A DNA stretch of 64,000 bases, from assembly GCA_001603005.1 (NCBI GenBank), contig LVAJ01000040.1:38622-102621 (forward strand). Reading direction: 5' to 3'. A program made the position numbers and the translations under genes. Source of the DNA: Clostridiales bacterium Firm_04 (GTDB lineage: Bacteria; Bacillota; Clostridia; Oscillospirales; Ruminococcaceae). The notes beneath the pieces were generated by a model that was given only the letters and a program-made list of their open reading frames with translations, had not been told where the DNA came from and ran no database searches. This document shows positions 1 to 8,406 of the stretch, in pieces (position 1 is the stretch's first letter; every line of letters begins with the position of its first letter).

Positions 1-359
1 TCTTTGGCTGCGGCGGCAACCGCGATGCGGCAAAGCGCCCGAAAATGGCGCGCGCTGCGGCACAGTATGCGGACTTTGTCATGGTGACGTCGGATAATCC
101 GCGCGACGAGGATCCGCTTGCGATCATTCAGGATATCCTCGCGGGACTGACCGATTCCGGCGTGCCCTATCAGACGGAGCCGGACCGCGCAGAGGCGATC
201 TACCTCGCGATGAAATATGCGAAGACCGGCGACGTTGTCGTGCTCGCGGGCAAGGGACATGAGGATTATCAGATCATTGCCGGCGGCGTGCATCTGCACA
301 TGGATGAGCGCGAGCTGGTCGCGGATGCGGCAAAGCGGATTTTTGCGGAGAAGGTGTAA
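1..359 (+). CDS. murE: MurE, UDP-MurNAc-tripeptide synthetase, C-terminal part
   Basis: C-terminal end of the cytoplasmic Mur ligase that adds the third stem-peptide residue to UDP-MurNAc-L-Ala-D-Glu. The reading frame is open from the window edge, so the 5' end is missing. It begins with the FGCGGNRD...KRP stretch typical of the Mur ligase C-terminal domain. It then shows SDNPRDEDP, whose DNPR motif is the signature of enzymes that add meso-diaminopimelate rather than lysine, and GKGHEDYQ, whose Glu contacts the incoming amino acid. From the motif I infer a meso-DAP type peptidoglycan. The stop codon lies 3 bp before mraY, so the two are co-transcribed. Identity is secure; substrate specificity is inferred from the motif. 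Confidence 0.95.
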   Translation, partial: FGCGGNRDAAKRPKMARAAAQYADFVMVTSDNPRDEDPLAIIQDILAGLTDSGVPYQTEPDRAEAIYLAMKYAKTGDVVVLAGKGHEDYQIIAGGVHLHMDERELVADAAKRIFAEKV

Positions 360-362
360 AAA

Positions 363-1388
363 ATGCCAATTTGGTTGAATTTGTGCGCAGCGGTGACGGC
401 GGCAGTCATCGCAGCGCTGCTCGGATTTGTTCTGATTCCGTTCCTGCGCCGCATTCATTTCGGACAGACCATTCTCGAAGAAGGTCCTGCATGGCACAAG
501 TCCAAGCAGGGTACGCCGATCATGGGCGGCTTTCTGTTCATCGCCGGCAGCATTGCGGCGACTGCGCTCGGCTATGCGGTCTGGCGCGTGACCGGCGGAA
601 CCGATCTGACGGAAGCGGCGACCGGTACGCGCGCGATCCGGCTGCTGACTGTCATGCTGTTTGCGCTGCTCTATTCGGGCGCATGCGGCTTTACCGATGA
701 TTACATCAAGGCGGTCAAAAAGCAGAATCTCGGATTGAATGTCAAGCAGAAAATTTTGTTCCAGATTGTATTTTGTGCGGCATTTCTGGCAATCATGTAT
801 GCACTGGGCGATCACGATACAACGATCGACCTGATGTTCGTCAAGCTGAATTTCGGCATTCTCTATTATCCGGTTATGATGCTGTTCATGATCTACATGA
901 TCAATGCGGTCAACCTGACCGACGGCATCGACGGGCTCTGCGGCTCGGTGACGGTTGTTTCGATGCTGACGCTGACGATTCTCTGCGCGGCATTCTCGCA
1001 GCCGGAGCTTTCGCTCTATGCGATCACGGTCGCGGGCGGCTGCATCGGCTTCCTTGTCTGGAATCTGCATCCGGCGAAATGCTTCATGGGTGACACCGGT
1101 TCGATGTATCTCGGCGGCGCACTCGCGGCGATCGGCGTGGCATGCAGAATGCACCTGCTGCTCGTGCTCGTCGGCATCGTCTATGTGCTCGATGCGCTGA
1201 GTGTGGTGATCCAGACGCTTTACTTCAAATACACAAGAAAAAAATACGGCGAGGGCAGGAGAATCTTCAAAATGTCCCCGATCCATCATCATTTTGAGCT
1301 CTGCAAATGGAGCGAATACAAGATCGTCACGGTCTTTTCTCTGGTCGGACTGGCAGCGGGTGCGCTGGCTGTCCTGCTGCAAATCTGA
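363..1388 (+). CDS. mraY: MraY, phospho-MurNAc-pentapeptide transferase
   Basis: Integral membrane enzyme that transfers phospho-MurNAc-pentapeptide from UDP to undecaprenyl phosphate, making lipid I. The 341-residue length is normal for the family. Signature motifs are intact: FTDDYIK (about residues 110-116, Asp-Asp), NLTDGID (184-190), FMGDTGS (241-247) and the family-specific HHHFE (308-312), set among about ten hydrophobic segments. A GGAGAAGG ribosome-binding site precedes the ATG inside the murE end. Many Firmicutes place murF just before and murD just after this gene; both are absent here, and ftsW follows after 28 bp. Confidence 0.97.
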   Translation: MPIWLNLCAAVTAAVIAALLGFVLIPFLRRIHFGQTILEEGPAWHKSKQGTPIMGGFLFIAGSIAATALGYAVWRVTGGTDLTEAATGTRAIRLLTVMLFALLYSGACGFTDDYIKAVKKQNLGLNVKQKILFQIVFCAAFLAIMYALGDHDTTIDLMFVKLNFGILYYPVMMLFMIYMINAVNLTDGIDGLCGSVTVVSMLTLTILCAAFSQPELSLYAITVAGGCIGFLVWNLHPAKCFMGDTGSMYLGGALAAIGVACRMHLLLVLVGIVYVLDALSVVIQTLYFKYTRKKYGEGRRIFKMSPIHHHFELCKWSEYKIVTVFSLVGLAAGALAVLLQI

Positions 1389-1416
1389 TAACAGACAAAG
1401 ATAGGAGCGGATACAA

Positions 1417-2622
1417 ATGGCAGTGACATCTGCAAAAGCCTCGCGCGCGGGCAGCAAACCGCGCGTTCGTCCTGCCGGAAAGGGCAGGCGCCTGATCCAC
1501 AGCGATCTGGACGGTGTTCTGCTCGGTACGATCATCGCGCTGCTGGTCATCGGCATCCTGATGATGTTTTCCGCATCGTATCCGGCGGCGATCCAGGACG
1601 GCAGAAGCGGAACCTATTATGCGACGCGGCAGCTGGGATTTGCGGCTGCGGGACTGGTCGTGATGGGCGTCCTTAGCATTGTGCCGTATCAGATCTTTTC
1701 AAAGCTCTGGATCTCTGGCACGGCATTCGGCATTTCGTTCATTTTGCTGATCCTTGTTCTGATACCGGGCATCGGTTCCGATCAGGGCACATTTGCCCGC
1801 CGGTGGATCGCAGTCGGCGGCATGACCTTCCAGCCTTCTGAGCTGATGAAAATTGCGATCGTGTTGTTTTTTGCGATGCTGATCATCCGGAACGAGCACC
1901 GCATGAAGACCTTCTGGTACGGCATCGTGCCGTATATGCTGATGCTTGCAATGGTCGCGGGACTGATGATGAAGGAGCCGCATCTGTCCGGTACGCTGAT
2001 CATCGGCGTGCTTGCGCTGACGCTGATCTTCGTCGGCGGCGCGAGACCGGCACATTTTGCGATTCTCATTGCGATCGGCGCGGTCGGTCTGACCTGCGTC
2101 GTGCTCTACCTTATGCACAGCAAGGGCATCGGCTATTTCCAGAACCGTATCCTGTCATGGCTCGATCCGTTCAATGAGCAGTACATGCAGGATGAAACAT
2201 GGCAGACCTGTCAGTCGCTCATCGCGATCGGTTCGGGCGGCGTATTCGGGCTCGGACTCGGCGCATCCCGCCAGAAGTACAACTATCTGCCGGAAGCGCA
2301 GAATGACTTCGTGTTCGCGATTCTCTGCGAGGAATTTGGATTTGTCGGCGCGGTGACGGTGATTCTGCTGTTCTGCCTGCTGATCTTCCGCGGCTTCTAT
2401 ATCGCGGCGAAGGCAAAGGACAAATTCGGCATGCTGGTCGCGGTCGGCTTCACCATGCATATCGGCTTGCAGGCGCTGCTGAATATCGCGGTCGTCAGCA
2501 ATGCGATCCCGAATACAGGTATTTCGCTGCCGTTCTTCTCCTACGGCGGAACGGCACTCTTGATGCAGCTTGCCGAAATGGGCGTACTGCTGAATATTTC
2601 CAGACAGGCGAAGCTGGACTGA
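1417..2622 (+). CDS. ftsW: FtsW, SEDS-family septal glycosyltransferase
   Basis: Polytopic SEDS protein that polymerises lipid II at the division septum together with a class B penicillin-binding protein. At 401 residues it is the usual length. A basic cytoplasmic tail (about residues 1-28) precedes some ten membrane segments. The SEDS signatures are visible: RRWIAVGGMTFQPSELMK in the middle and NTGISLPFFSYGGTALL near the C-terminus, the latter closely matching FtsW/RodA/SpoVE. Position in the cell-wall cluster just before murG argues for FtsW over RodA. SpoVE is a close paralogue that I cannot fully exclude by sequence alone. Confidence 0.92.
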   Translation: MAVTSAKASRAGSKPRVRPAGKGRRLIHSDLDGVLLGTIIALLVIGILMMFSASYPAAIQDGRSGTYYATRQLGFAAAGLVVMGVLSIVPYQIFSKLWISGTAFGISFILLILVLIPGIGSDQGTFARRWIAVGGMTFQPSELMKIAIVLFFAMLIIRNEHRMKTFWYGIVPYMLMLAMVAGLMMKEPHLSGTLIIGVLALTLIFVGGARPAHFAILIAIGAVGLTCVVLYLMHSKGIGYFQNRILSWLDPFNEQYMQDETWQTCQSLIAIGSGGVFGLGLGASRQKYNYLPEAQNDFVFAILCEEFGFVGAVTVILLFCLLIFRGFYIAAKAKDKFGMLVAVGFTMHIGLQALLNIAVVSNAIPNTGISLPFFSYGGTALLMQLAEMGVLLNISRQAKLD

Positions 2623-2641
2623 TGTGAAAGGAGCGGGCAGT

Positions 2642-3142
2642 ATGCCGGAGATCCTCGATCTGTACGACAGGAACGGTGTACGCACCGGTGAAACAATGAT
2701 ACGCGGAACGAAAGTCCCCGCGGGGCGCCGCGTGCTGATCGTCAGCATCGTGACGCTGAACAGCAGCGGGGAGATCCTGCTGACCAGACGGGCAGAGGGC
2801 AAGACCTACGCGGGCTGCTGGGAGATCACCGGCGGCTGTGTGCAGTCCGGCGAGACGGCGGCGCAGGGGGCTGTCCGCGAGCTGTTTGAGGAGACCGGCA
2901 TTCAGGTGACGGAATCCGAACTGGAATTGCGCGGCACTGTATCCGGCGCGGATTATATCCATGCGTTCTATCTGGTGCGGAAGGATGTGCCGGTCGGGGA
3001 AGTGCATCTGCTTGCAGGTGAGACCGACGCGGCAAAATGGGCAAAGCCTTCGGAATATCTCGAAATGGCAGCGGTGCGAAAAACGATCCCGCTGCATATT
3101 TCGCTGCTGACGGAGCGCTATCCCGATCTGTTCAAAGAATGA
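2642..3142 (+). CDS. NUDIX hydrolase
   Basis: Pyrophosphohydrolase of the NUDIX superfamily, about 166 residues. A perfect NUDIX box is present: G-x5-E-x7-RELFEETGI, beginning in GGCVQSGE, which supplies the metal-binding glutamates. The N-terminal LDLYDRNGVRTG stretch resembles the YfcD/isopentenyl-diphosphate-isomerase-like subgroup. I chose the ATG at 2642 because AAAGGAG lies 8 bp upstream; an ATG 18 bp earlier has no such site. It sits between ftsW and murG with short gaps, so it is co-transcribed with cell-wall genes. Whether it acts on a wall precursor or is a housekeeping sanitiser cannot be told; the substrate is unknown. Confidence 0.88.
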   Translation: MPEILDLYDRNGVRTGETMIRGTKVPAGRRVLIVSIVTLNSSGEILLTRRAEGKTYAGCWEITGGCVQSGETAAQGAVRELFEETGIQVTESELELRGTVSGADYIHAFYLVRKDVPVGEVHLLAGETDAAKWAKPSEYLEMAAVRKTIPLHISLLTERYPDLFKE

Positions 3143-3165
3143 GAATCCAAGAGGAGACCAAAGTT

Positions 3166-4287
3166 ATGAAGGTTCTGATTGCGTGCGGGGGCACGGGCGG
3201 ACATATCAATCCGGCGCTTGCGATCGCCGGCATCATCCGGGAACATGTGCCGGATGCGGAGTTTCTGTTTGTCGGAACGCCGGACGGAATGGAAGCGGAG
3301 CTGATCCCCGCCGCGGGCTACAAAATGGATTATGTGAAAGCAGCCGGATTCCAGCGCAGCTTCAGTCCGGAGAATCTCATCCGGAACTGCAAGGCGCTCG
3401 GCTATCTTGCAACATCCGGCGGACATGCCCGCGCGATCGTCAGGCGGTTTCAGCCGGATCTGGCGATCGGTACCGGCGGCTATGCGTCCGGACCGGTGAT
3501 CCGCGCGGCACAGCAGCTCGGCGTACCGACTGCCGTACATGAACAGAATGCATTCCCCGGCGTGACGAATAAGCTGCTTGCGAAAAAAGCAAAGGCAGTC
3601 ATGATGACATTTGAAGCGGCAAAGCAGTATTTTCCGGAAGGGACAAAAACCGTGATGACCGGACTGCCCGTCCGCGGAAATCTGACGCATAAAACAAGAG
3701 AACAGGCAAAGCGGATGCTCGGCTTCGACGGCGAGATGACGATTCTCTCGTTCGGCGGCAGTCAGGGTGCGAAATGCCTGAATGATCTGATGCCCGATCT
3801 GCTCCAGTGGCATTTGCAGTCCGATATGAAGATCAATCATATCCATGCATACGGCAAGCACGGCAGGGAATCCTTCCCGCAGGAGATGCAGAAGCGCGGC
3901 ATTGCAGACGACAAGCGCATTCGCGTGTCGGAGTATATTCATGACATGGACGTCTGTCTTGCAGCGGCGGATCTTGTGATCAGCCGTGCGGGTGCATCGA
4001 CGCTCAGCGAGCTGGAAGCCGTCGGGAGAGCATCCGTGCTGATCCCGTATCCGGCAGCAGCGGAAAATCACCAGTATTATAACGCAATGGTGCTCGGCAA
4101 AGCGGGCGCTGCGATCGTCATTGAGCAGAAGGATCTGACACCGGAAAAGCTGCGTGCGCATATCACGGAGCTGTATCAGAATCCGGAGAAGCGGATCGCA
4201 ATGGGGCAGCGCGCGGGGGCATTGTTCCCGACCGATACCAATGACCGCATCTGGAATGTGATCGCGGAGATCACCGGTCAGAACTGA
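3166..4287 (+). CDS. murG: MurG, lipid II synthase
   Basis: Peripheral membrane GT28 glycosyltransferase that adds GlcNAc from UDP-GlcNAc to lipid I. It is 373 residues, a normal length. The N-terminal glycine-rich loop GGTGGHINPA (about residues 8-17) binds the lipid-linked acceptor diphosphate. The C-terminal Rossmann half has SFGGSQGAK and the donor-binding ISRAGASTLSELEAVG region. The frame is open further upstream, but GAGGAG sits 9 bp before the ATG at 3166 and the protein then begins MKVLIACGGTGG as family members do. Next gene is murA after about 100 bp. Confidence 0.97.
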   Translation: MKVLIACGGTGGHINPALAIAGIIREHVPDAEFLFVGTPDGMEAELIPAAGYKMDYVKAAGFQRSFSPENLIRNCKALGYLATSGGHARAIVRRFQPDLAIGTGGYASGPVIRAAQQLGVPTAVHEQNAFPGVTNKLLAKKAKAVMMTFEAAKQYFPEGTKTVMTGLPVRGNLTHKTREQAKRMLGFDGEMTILSFGGSQGAKCLNDLMPDLLQWHLQSDMKINHIHAYGKHGRESFPQEMQKRGIADDKRIRVSEYIHDMDVCLAAADLVISRAGASTLSELEAVGRASVLIPYPAAAENHQYYNAMVLGKAGAAIVIEQKDLTPEKLRAHITELYQNPEKRIAMGQRAGALFPTDTNDRIWNVIAEITGQN

Positions 4288-4390
4288 AAACGCAGTCGAA
4301 CCGCCGCGAACCGGCAGCTATCACAGAAAACCGCGGCGCAGCATACGCTAAAGCAAAACGGCAGAAGCCGGTTGCAAGAGGTGATGCAAA

Positions 4391-5689
4391 ATGACAGAGG
4401 ATATCCTGCGGATCACAGGCGGGAGACCGCTGCACGGTGAAATAACGGTGCAGGGTGCGAAAAACAGTGCGCTGCCGCTCATGGCGGCGGCATTGCTCTG
4501 TGACGGCGAAACGGTTCTGCATCGGGTGCCGCAGCTTTTGGATGTCTATGCGGCAAGCCGGATCCTGAACCGGCTCGGGTGCCGCTGCACGGCAGAGGGG
4601 AATACCGTCACGATCCGGCATACCAATGCGGAATCGAGCGAGATCCCTGACGCAGATATGCGCACAATGCGCTCGTCGATCATGTTTCTGGGGCCGATCC
4701 TCGGCAGGATGCGGTGCTGTACCCTGACGATGCCGGGCGGCTGTGAACTCGGCCCGCGCCCGATCGACCTGCATCTGGACGCGATGCGGCAAATGGGCGT
4801 GCAGATCCGCGATGACGGCGGGAAAATCGTTTGCAGGGCGGATCTGCTGCACGGCGCGCGGATTCATCTGCCGCTGCCGTCTGTCGGCGTGACGGAAAAC
4901 GTCATCATGGCGGCGGTCGGCGCAGCGGGTGAGACCGTCCTGACCAATGCTGCAAGAGAACCGGAAATTACAGATCTTGCGGCGTTTCTGAATCAGTGCG
5001 GCGCAAAGATCGAAGGCGCAGGAGAGAGTACCGTCGTGATCGAAGGCGGCAGAAAGCTGACCGGAACGGAATACAGCGTGATGCCCGACCGGATCGCTGC
5101 GATGACCTATCTATGTGCGGGCGCGGCGGCAGGCGGTTCCGTCTGCGTCAGCGGTGCGGCACCGCAGGATCTGGAAAGCTGCCTGAATGTGCTGAAAGCG
5201 GCAGGCTGCCGGATCGGCACGGGCAGCGGGCGGATCTTTCTCGACCGCACGGGCGGGCTGCGCAATGTCCGCTACATACGCACAATGCCGTACCCCGGCT
5301 TCCCGACCGATGCGCAGGCATTGATCTCGGCGGTGCTGTGTACGGCGAACGGCACGAGCGTCATCGACGAGACGATCTTCGACAGCCGGTATAAGCATGT
5401 CGGTGCGCTGCTGCGCATGGGCGCGGATATCCGCACCATCGGCAGAACTGCCGTAATTACGGGCGTTTCGCGGCTGCACGGCGCATCCGTTGAGGCGACC
5501 GATCTGCGCGGCGGCGCTGCAATGGCGATCGCGGCGCTGCAGGCAGAGGGCGAATCGGAGATCCGTCAGCTGCATCATCTCGACAGGGGTTATGAGCATT
5601 TTGCAGAGATTTTCCACAGTCTCGGCGGATCGGTGCAAAGATGCAGATTTTCTGCAAAAGAACGTGAAAAACAGAGCCCTTGCGCATGA
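4391..5689 (+). CDS. murA: MurA, UDP-GlcNAc 1-carboxyvinyltransferase
   Basis: Cytoplasmic enzyme for the first committed step of peptidoglycan synthesis, transferring enolpyruvate from PEP to UDP-GlcNAc. It is 432 residues. The active-site loop MPGGCELGPRP carries Cys118, equivalent to the Cys115 targeted by fosfomycin in E. coli, so sensitivity to that drug is expected. GAKNS near the N-terminus (Lys24) is the conserved substrate-binding lysine. A strong AGAGGTGAT ribosome-binding site precedes the ATG. The last 100 bp run into a zone with TTTTCCACA-like sequences described separately. Confidence 0.97.
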   Translation: MTEDILRITGGRPLHGEITVQGAKNSALPLMAAALLCDGETVLHRVPQLLDVYAASRILNRLGCRCTAEGNTVTIRHTNAESSEIPDADMRTMRSSIMFLGPILGRMRCCTLTMPGGCELGPRPIDLHLDAMRQMGVQIRDDGGKIVCRADLLHGARIHLPLPSVGVTENVIMAAVGAAGETVLTNAAREPEITDLAAFLNQCGAKIEGAGESTVVIEGGRKLTGTEYSVMPDRIAAMTYLCAGAAAGGSVCVSGAAPQDLESCLNVLKAAGCRIGTGSGRIFLDRTGGLRNVRYIRTMPYPGFPTDAQALISAVLCTANGTSVIDETIFDSRYKHVGALLRMGADIRTIGRTAVITGVSRLHGASVEATDLRGGAAMAIAALQAEGESEIRQLHHLDRGYEHFAEIFHSLGGSVQRCRFSAKEREKQSPCA

Positions 5690-5711
5690 AATGTTGAAAA
5701 CTCTGTGGAAA
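5690..5711 (+). repeat. 22-bp direct repeat, copy 1
   Basis: The 22 bases starting AATGTTGAAAACTCTG and ending TGGAAA are repeated exactly 85 bp downstream at 5775-5796. Both lie in the non-coding gap between murA and ftsQ, and each contains a TGTGGAAA core. No hairpin or T-run accompanies them. Confidence 0.85.
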
Positions 5712-5774
5712 CGGTGCAAAACTGTTGAATCAGGTTGAGGAAACAGGCGAGTTTTGGCGTAGATACGCGACTTG

Positions 5775-5796
5775 AATGTTGAAAACTCTGTGGAAA
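5775..5796 (+). repeat. 22-bp direct repeat, copy 2
   Basis: Exact second copy of the 22-bp repeat at 5690-5711. It is followed 2 bp later by an inverted TGTGGGAAA. The spacing of 85 bp is close to eight helical turns, which would place the two copies on the same DNA face; that reading is inference. Confidence 0.85.
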
Positions 5797-5887
5797 TTGT
5801 GGGAAAACAGGGTGCGAAACGGCATCTTGTTTTCCACAATCCGAATGTGCAATATCAGACAAATGACAACCGGAAGGAGGGTGCTGC

Positions 5888-6799
5888 ATGCGGGATGTCG
5901 AAAAAACAAGTGTCAGCCGGCATCAGAACAGCAAGCGAAAACGGCGGCGTACCCGCCGGCATACAGCGTACATCGCGCTGGTCGCCGTGCTGGTCATCGG
6001 CATCGGAATCGCGCTGTCCATGACACTGTTTTTCAATGTGACGGACATCGTTGTGCTGAATGAAACCGATGTGCCGGATGACGAGATCGTGCGGCTCAGC
6101 GGCATATCCTATCAGGACAACCTCGTGCGGCTGGATGCGGCGATCGCAGCAGAAAAAGTACGTAGCCGCGTGGCTTATGCGGAAAAAGTAACCGTGCGGC
6201 GGATCTTCCCCTCGACCGTGGAGATCTCGGTCGAGAAGGCGGTGCCGGTCGCGAACATCTCGCAGAGCTACGGCTATCTGCTGGTCAGCGGATCAAACCG
6301 CGTCCTCGAAGAACTGAAGGAAGCGCCGCGCGAGGGACTCATCATCATCACCGGATACAACCCCGCGCAGGGCACGATCGGCATGGTGCTGAAGTCCGAG
6401 GACGAGAAGCGCGACAATGTTCTGAAAACGCTGACGGCTGCGGTCTCAGAGTGCAATAATGAACAAATTAAGTCGATCGACATGACCGATCAGAGCGATA
6501 TTCTGGTGCAGTTCGGCGAGAATGTGGAATTTCACATGGGCAGTGCGGGCGATGCGGTTTATAAGCTGCGGCTCGCGGCAAAGACGATCGAGTACCTGAC
6601 ACCGGGGCGGAAATACCGGCTGACCATGATCGGCAACAACCAGATCTCCGAGATCCCGGTCGATGCGATCCGCAAAACCGAGACCGGAAAACGCAGATCT
6701 GCCGCTGAAACAACGGCGCCTGCGCGCACAACAATCTCCGGAACTACCACAGAAAACGGGACAACAACGACGCAAACAACGGCAAAACCACCAGAATGA
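5888..6799 (+). CDS. ftsQ: FtsQ/DivIB, divisome POTRA protein
   Basis: Bitopic divisome protein of 303 residues. A very basic cytoplasmic tail (residues 1-25) is followed by one membrane segment (about 27-49). Then comes a POTRA domain (about 50-118, FNVTDIVVLNET...RIFPSTVEISVEKA) and the extracellular beta domain. The C-terminus is a Thr/Glu-rich, low-complexity tail from about residue 270. AAGGAGG sits 7 bp before the ATG. Position between murA and ftsZ fits the usual divIB location. The family is known to connect FtsL/DivIC to the wall synthases. Confidence 0.9.
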   Translation: MRDVEKTSVSRHQNSKRKRRRTRRHTAYIALVAVLVIGIGIALSMTLFFNVTDIVVLNETDVPDDEIVRLSGISYQDNLVRLDAAIAAEKVRSRVAYAEKVTVRRIFPSTVEISVEKAVPVANISQSYGYLLVSGSNRVLEELKEAPREGLIIITGYNPAQGTIGMVLKSEDEKRDNVLKTLTAAVSECNNEQIKSIDMTDQSDILVQFGENVEFHMGSAGDAVYKLRLAAKTIEYLTPGRKYRLTMIGNNQISEIPVDAIRKTETGKRRSAAETTAPARTTISGTTTENGTTTTQTTAKPPE

Positions 6800-6851
6800 C
6801 CTATCGAATCAGACTGCGATTTGTGTAATAGGACAAAATGCGCAAATGCAC

Positions 6852-6880
6852 TTGAAAAGATTAGAAAAACGTGTTAAAAT
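6852..6880 (+). promoter_or_regulatory. Sigma-A-type promoter for ftsZ
   Basis: TTGAAA, a 17-bp spacer and TAAAAT, about 70 bp before the ftsZ start. It would let ftsZ be expressed separately from the upstream wall genes. Confidence 0.7.
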
Positions 6881-6947
6881 GTAATATATGTTTGTAGGCG
6901 GCTCTGTCCACCCGACACAGCTGGGCTGTCGAAATGGAGGAACTTTG

Positions 6948-8099
6948 ATGACTGATTTTGTTTATGAAGATTCATTTGATCCGCAGGTGAATATTAAGGT
7001 TGTCGGCGTCGGCGGCGGCGGCGGAAATGCGCTGGACTGCATGGTTCAGGCAGATGTGAAAAACATTGAGTATATTGCAGTCAACACGGATGCAAAGGCA
7101 CTGCTCAATTCCAAAGCACCGACGAGAATCCAGATCGGCGCAAAGCTGACAAAGGGACGCGGCGCGGGTAACAGACCGGAGGTCGGCAGACAGTCGGCTG
7201 AGGAAAACCGCGATGAGATCAGCAATGCGCTCAAGGGCGCCGATATGATCTTTATTACCGCCGGTATGGGCGGCGGTACCGGTACCGGTGCGGCACCGGT
7301 CGTTGCACAGATCGCGCAGGAGCTCGGCATCCTGACGGTCGCTGTCGTGACCAAGCCGTTCGCGTTTGAGCGCGAGCAGAAAATGGCACAGGCAGAGCGC
7401 GGTATCGAAACACTCAAAAAATATGTGGATTCGCTGGTCATCATTCCGAACGAGCGCCTGCTGGTCGGTCTGGAAAAGCCGCTGACGATGCGTCAGAGCT
7501 TTGCAATGGCTGACGATATCCTGAAAACCGGTGTCAAGTCGATCTCTGACCTGATCGTCGAGGACGGCTACATTAACCTTGACTTCGCGGACGTTTCCAC
7601 GATCATGAAGGGTGCCGGCTATGCACACATGGCAATCGGTCACGGCGCAGGCAAGAGCAAGGCGGACGAGGCTGCAAGCGCTGTTATCTCCAGCCCGCTG
7701 CTCGAAACCTCGATCAACGGTGCAAAGCGCCTGCTCATCAATATTGCAATGAGCGAGGATGTGCTCTCTGCGGAAGTCGATGCGGCAACGCAGAAGATCA
7801 CCGAGACCGCGGCGCCGGGCGTCGAGGTCATCCTCGGTACGGCGTTCAAGGAGGAAATGAACGACGAAATGATCATCACCGTCATTGCTGCTGGCTATGA
7901 CGAGGATGATAAGGACGTCATCGACGATGTTCCGCTGCCGGCAGAGACCGCAGTGAAGGAGCCCGCTCCGGCGAAAAAGCCGGCTCAGGCTGCACCGGCT
8001 GCCGATCCGCGCAGACCGCAGCGTCCGGCTTCCGCGATTCCGCGTCTGGACGATGACGACGATCTTTCCGAGATCTTCAAGATCCTCGATAAGAAGTAA
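6948..8099 (+). CDS. ftsZ: FtsZ, tubulin-like division GTPase
   Basis: Cytoplasmic GTPase that polymerises into the Z-ring. It is 383 residues. The tubulin signature GGGTGTG is at residues 108-114, the nucleotide loop GVGGGGGNALD at 20-30, and the T7-loop region NLDFADVSTIM further on. A Pro/Ala-rich linker (about 335-365) leads to an acidic C-terminal peptide ending in DDLSEIFKILDKK, the FtsA/SepF/ZapA docking tail. I took the ATG at 6948 because TGGAGGA lies 6 bp upstream; the longer open frame upstream has no ribosome-binding site. It has its own promoter and ends at a strong terminator, closing the cluster. Confidence 0.98.
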   Translation: MTDFVYEDSFDPQVNIKVVGVGGGGGNALDCMVQADVKNIEYIAVNTDAKALLNSKAPTRIQIGAKLTKGRGAGNRPEVGRQSAEENRDEISNALKGADMIFITAGMGGGTGTGAAPVVAQIAQELGILTVAVVTKPFAFEREQKMAQAERGIETLKKYVDSLVIIPNERLLVGLEKPLTMRQSFAMADDILKTGVKSISDLIVEDGYINLDFADVSTIMKGAGYAHMAIGHGAGKSKADEAASAVISSPLLETSINGAKRLLINIAMSEDVLSAEVDAATQKITETAAPGVEVILGTAFKEEMNDEMIITVIAAGYDEDDKDVIDDVPLPAETAVKEPAPAKKPAQAAPAADPRRPQRPASAIPRLDDDDDLSEIFKILDKK

Positions 8100-8121
8100 T
8101 TGAAACACGAAATGTACCCGA

Positions 8122-8161
8122 AACAGCAGGTCGCAAAACCGTGCGATCTGCTGTTTTTTTG
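8122..8161 (+). terminator. Intrinsic terminator after ftsZ
   Basis: Hairpin with arms CAGCAGGTCGCA and TGCGATCTGCTG (one G-T wobble), a 6-nt loop, then a run of seven T. It ends the cell-wall/division cluster. Confidence 0.92.
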
Positions 8162-8238
8162 TCGATTGTTCCGGAAAATGGAAAAGATATATAGTGAATT
8201 TGCACGAAAATGAGGCTGATAATTCTACATTCCATGCC

Positions 8239-8267
8239 TTGCAAAATGTTTGAAAATATGGTATTAT
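8239..8267 (+). promoter_or_regulatory. Promoter for the DivIVA-like gene
   Basis: TTGCAA, 17-bp spacer, TATTAT (TATAAT overlaps 3 bp downstream). It lies about 140 bp before the coding start, leaving an untranslated leader of some 130 nt in which I see no riboswitch. It is the only promoter-like signal in the 300-bp gap after ftsZ. Confidence 0.6.
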
Positions 8268-8406
8268 AATATATGGTACATAAGGGGCGGCGTTATACGG
8301 TGAGTGATAAATTCAGCTGCGTCCGCGAACAGCTGTGCACAAGACCAGCCCGCTTTCTGACACCATGCATTATTTCATTTTTTTGCGGAGGATTGGAGCG
8401 TTACTT

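Larger units (their letters stand above)
5610..5838. promoter_or_regulatory. Cluster of DnaA-box-like nonamers at the murA-ftsQ junction
   Basis: Five TTTTCCACA-type nonamers occur within 229 bp: TTTTCCACA at 5610-5618 and 5830-5838 on the plus strand, and TGTGGAAAC (5704), TGTGGAAAT (5789) and TGTGGGAAA (5798) as the complement. The two TTTTCCACA copies differ by one base from the TTATCCACA consensus; the other three differ by two. DnaA binding is inference; no replication-origin genes are nearby. Confidence 0.35.

Noticed and set aside
5610..5838. Chromosomal replication origin
   Set aside because: There is no dnaA, dnaN or AT-rich unwinding region nearby, and most nonamers deviate from consensus by two bases.
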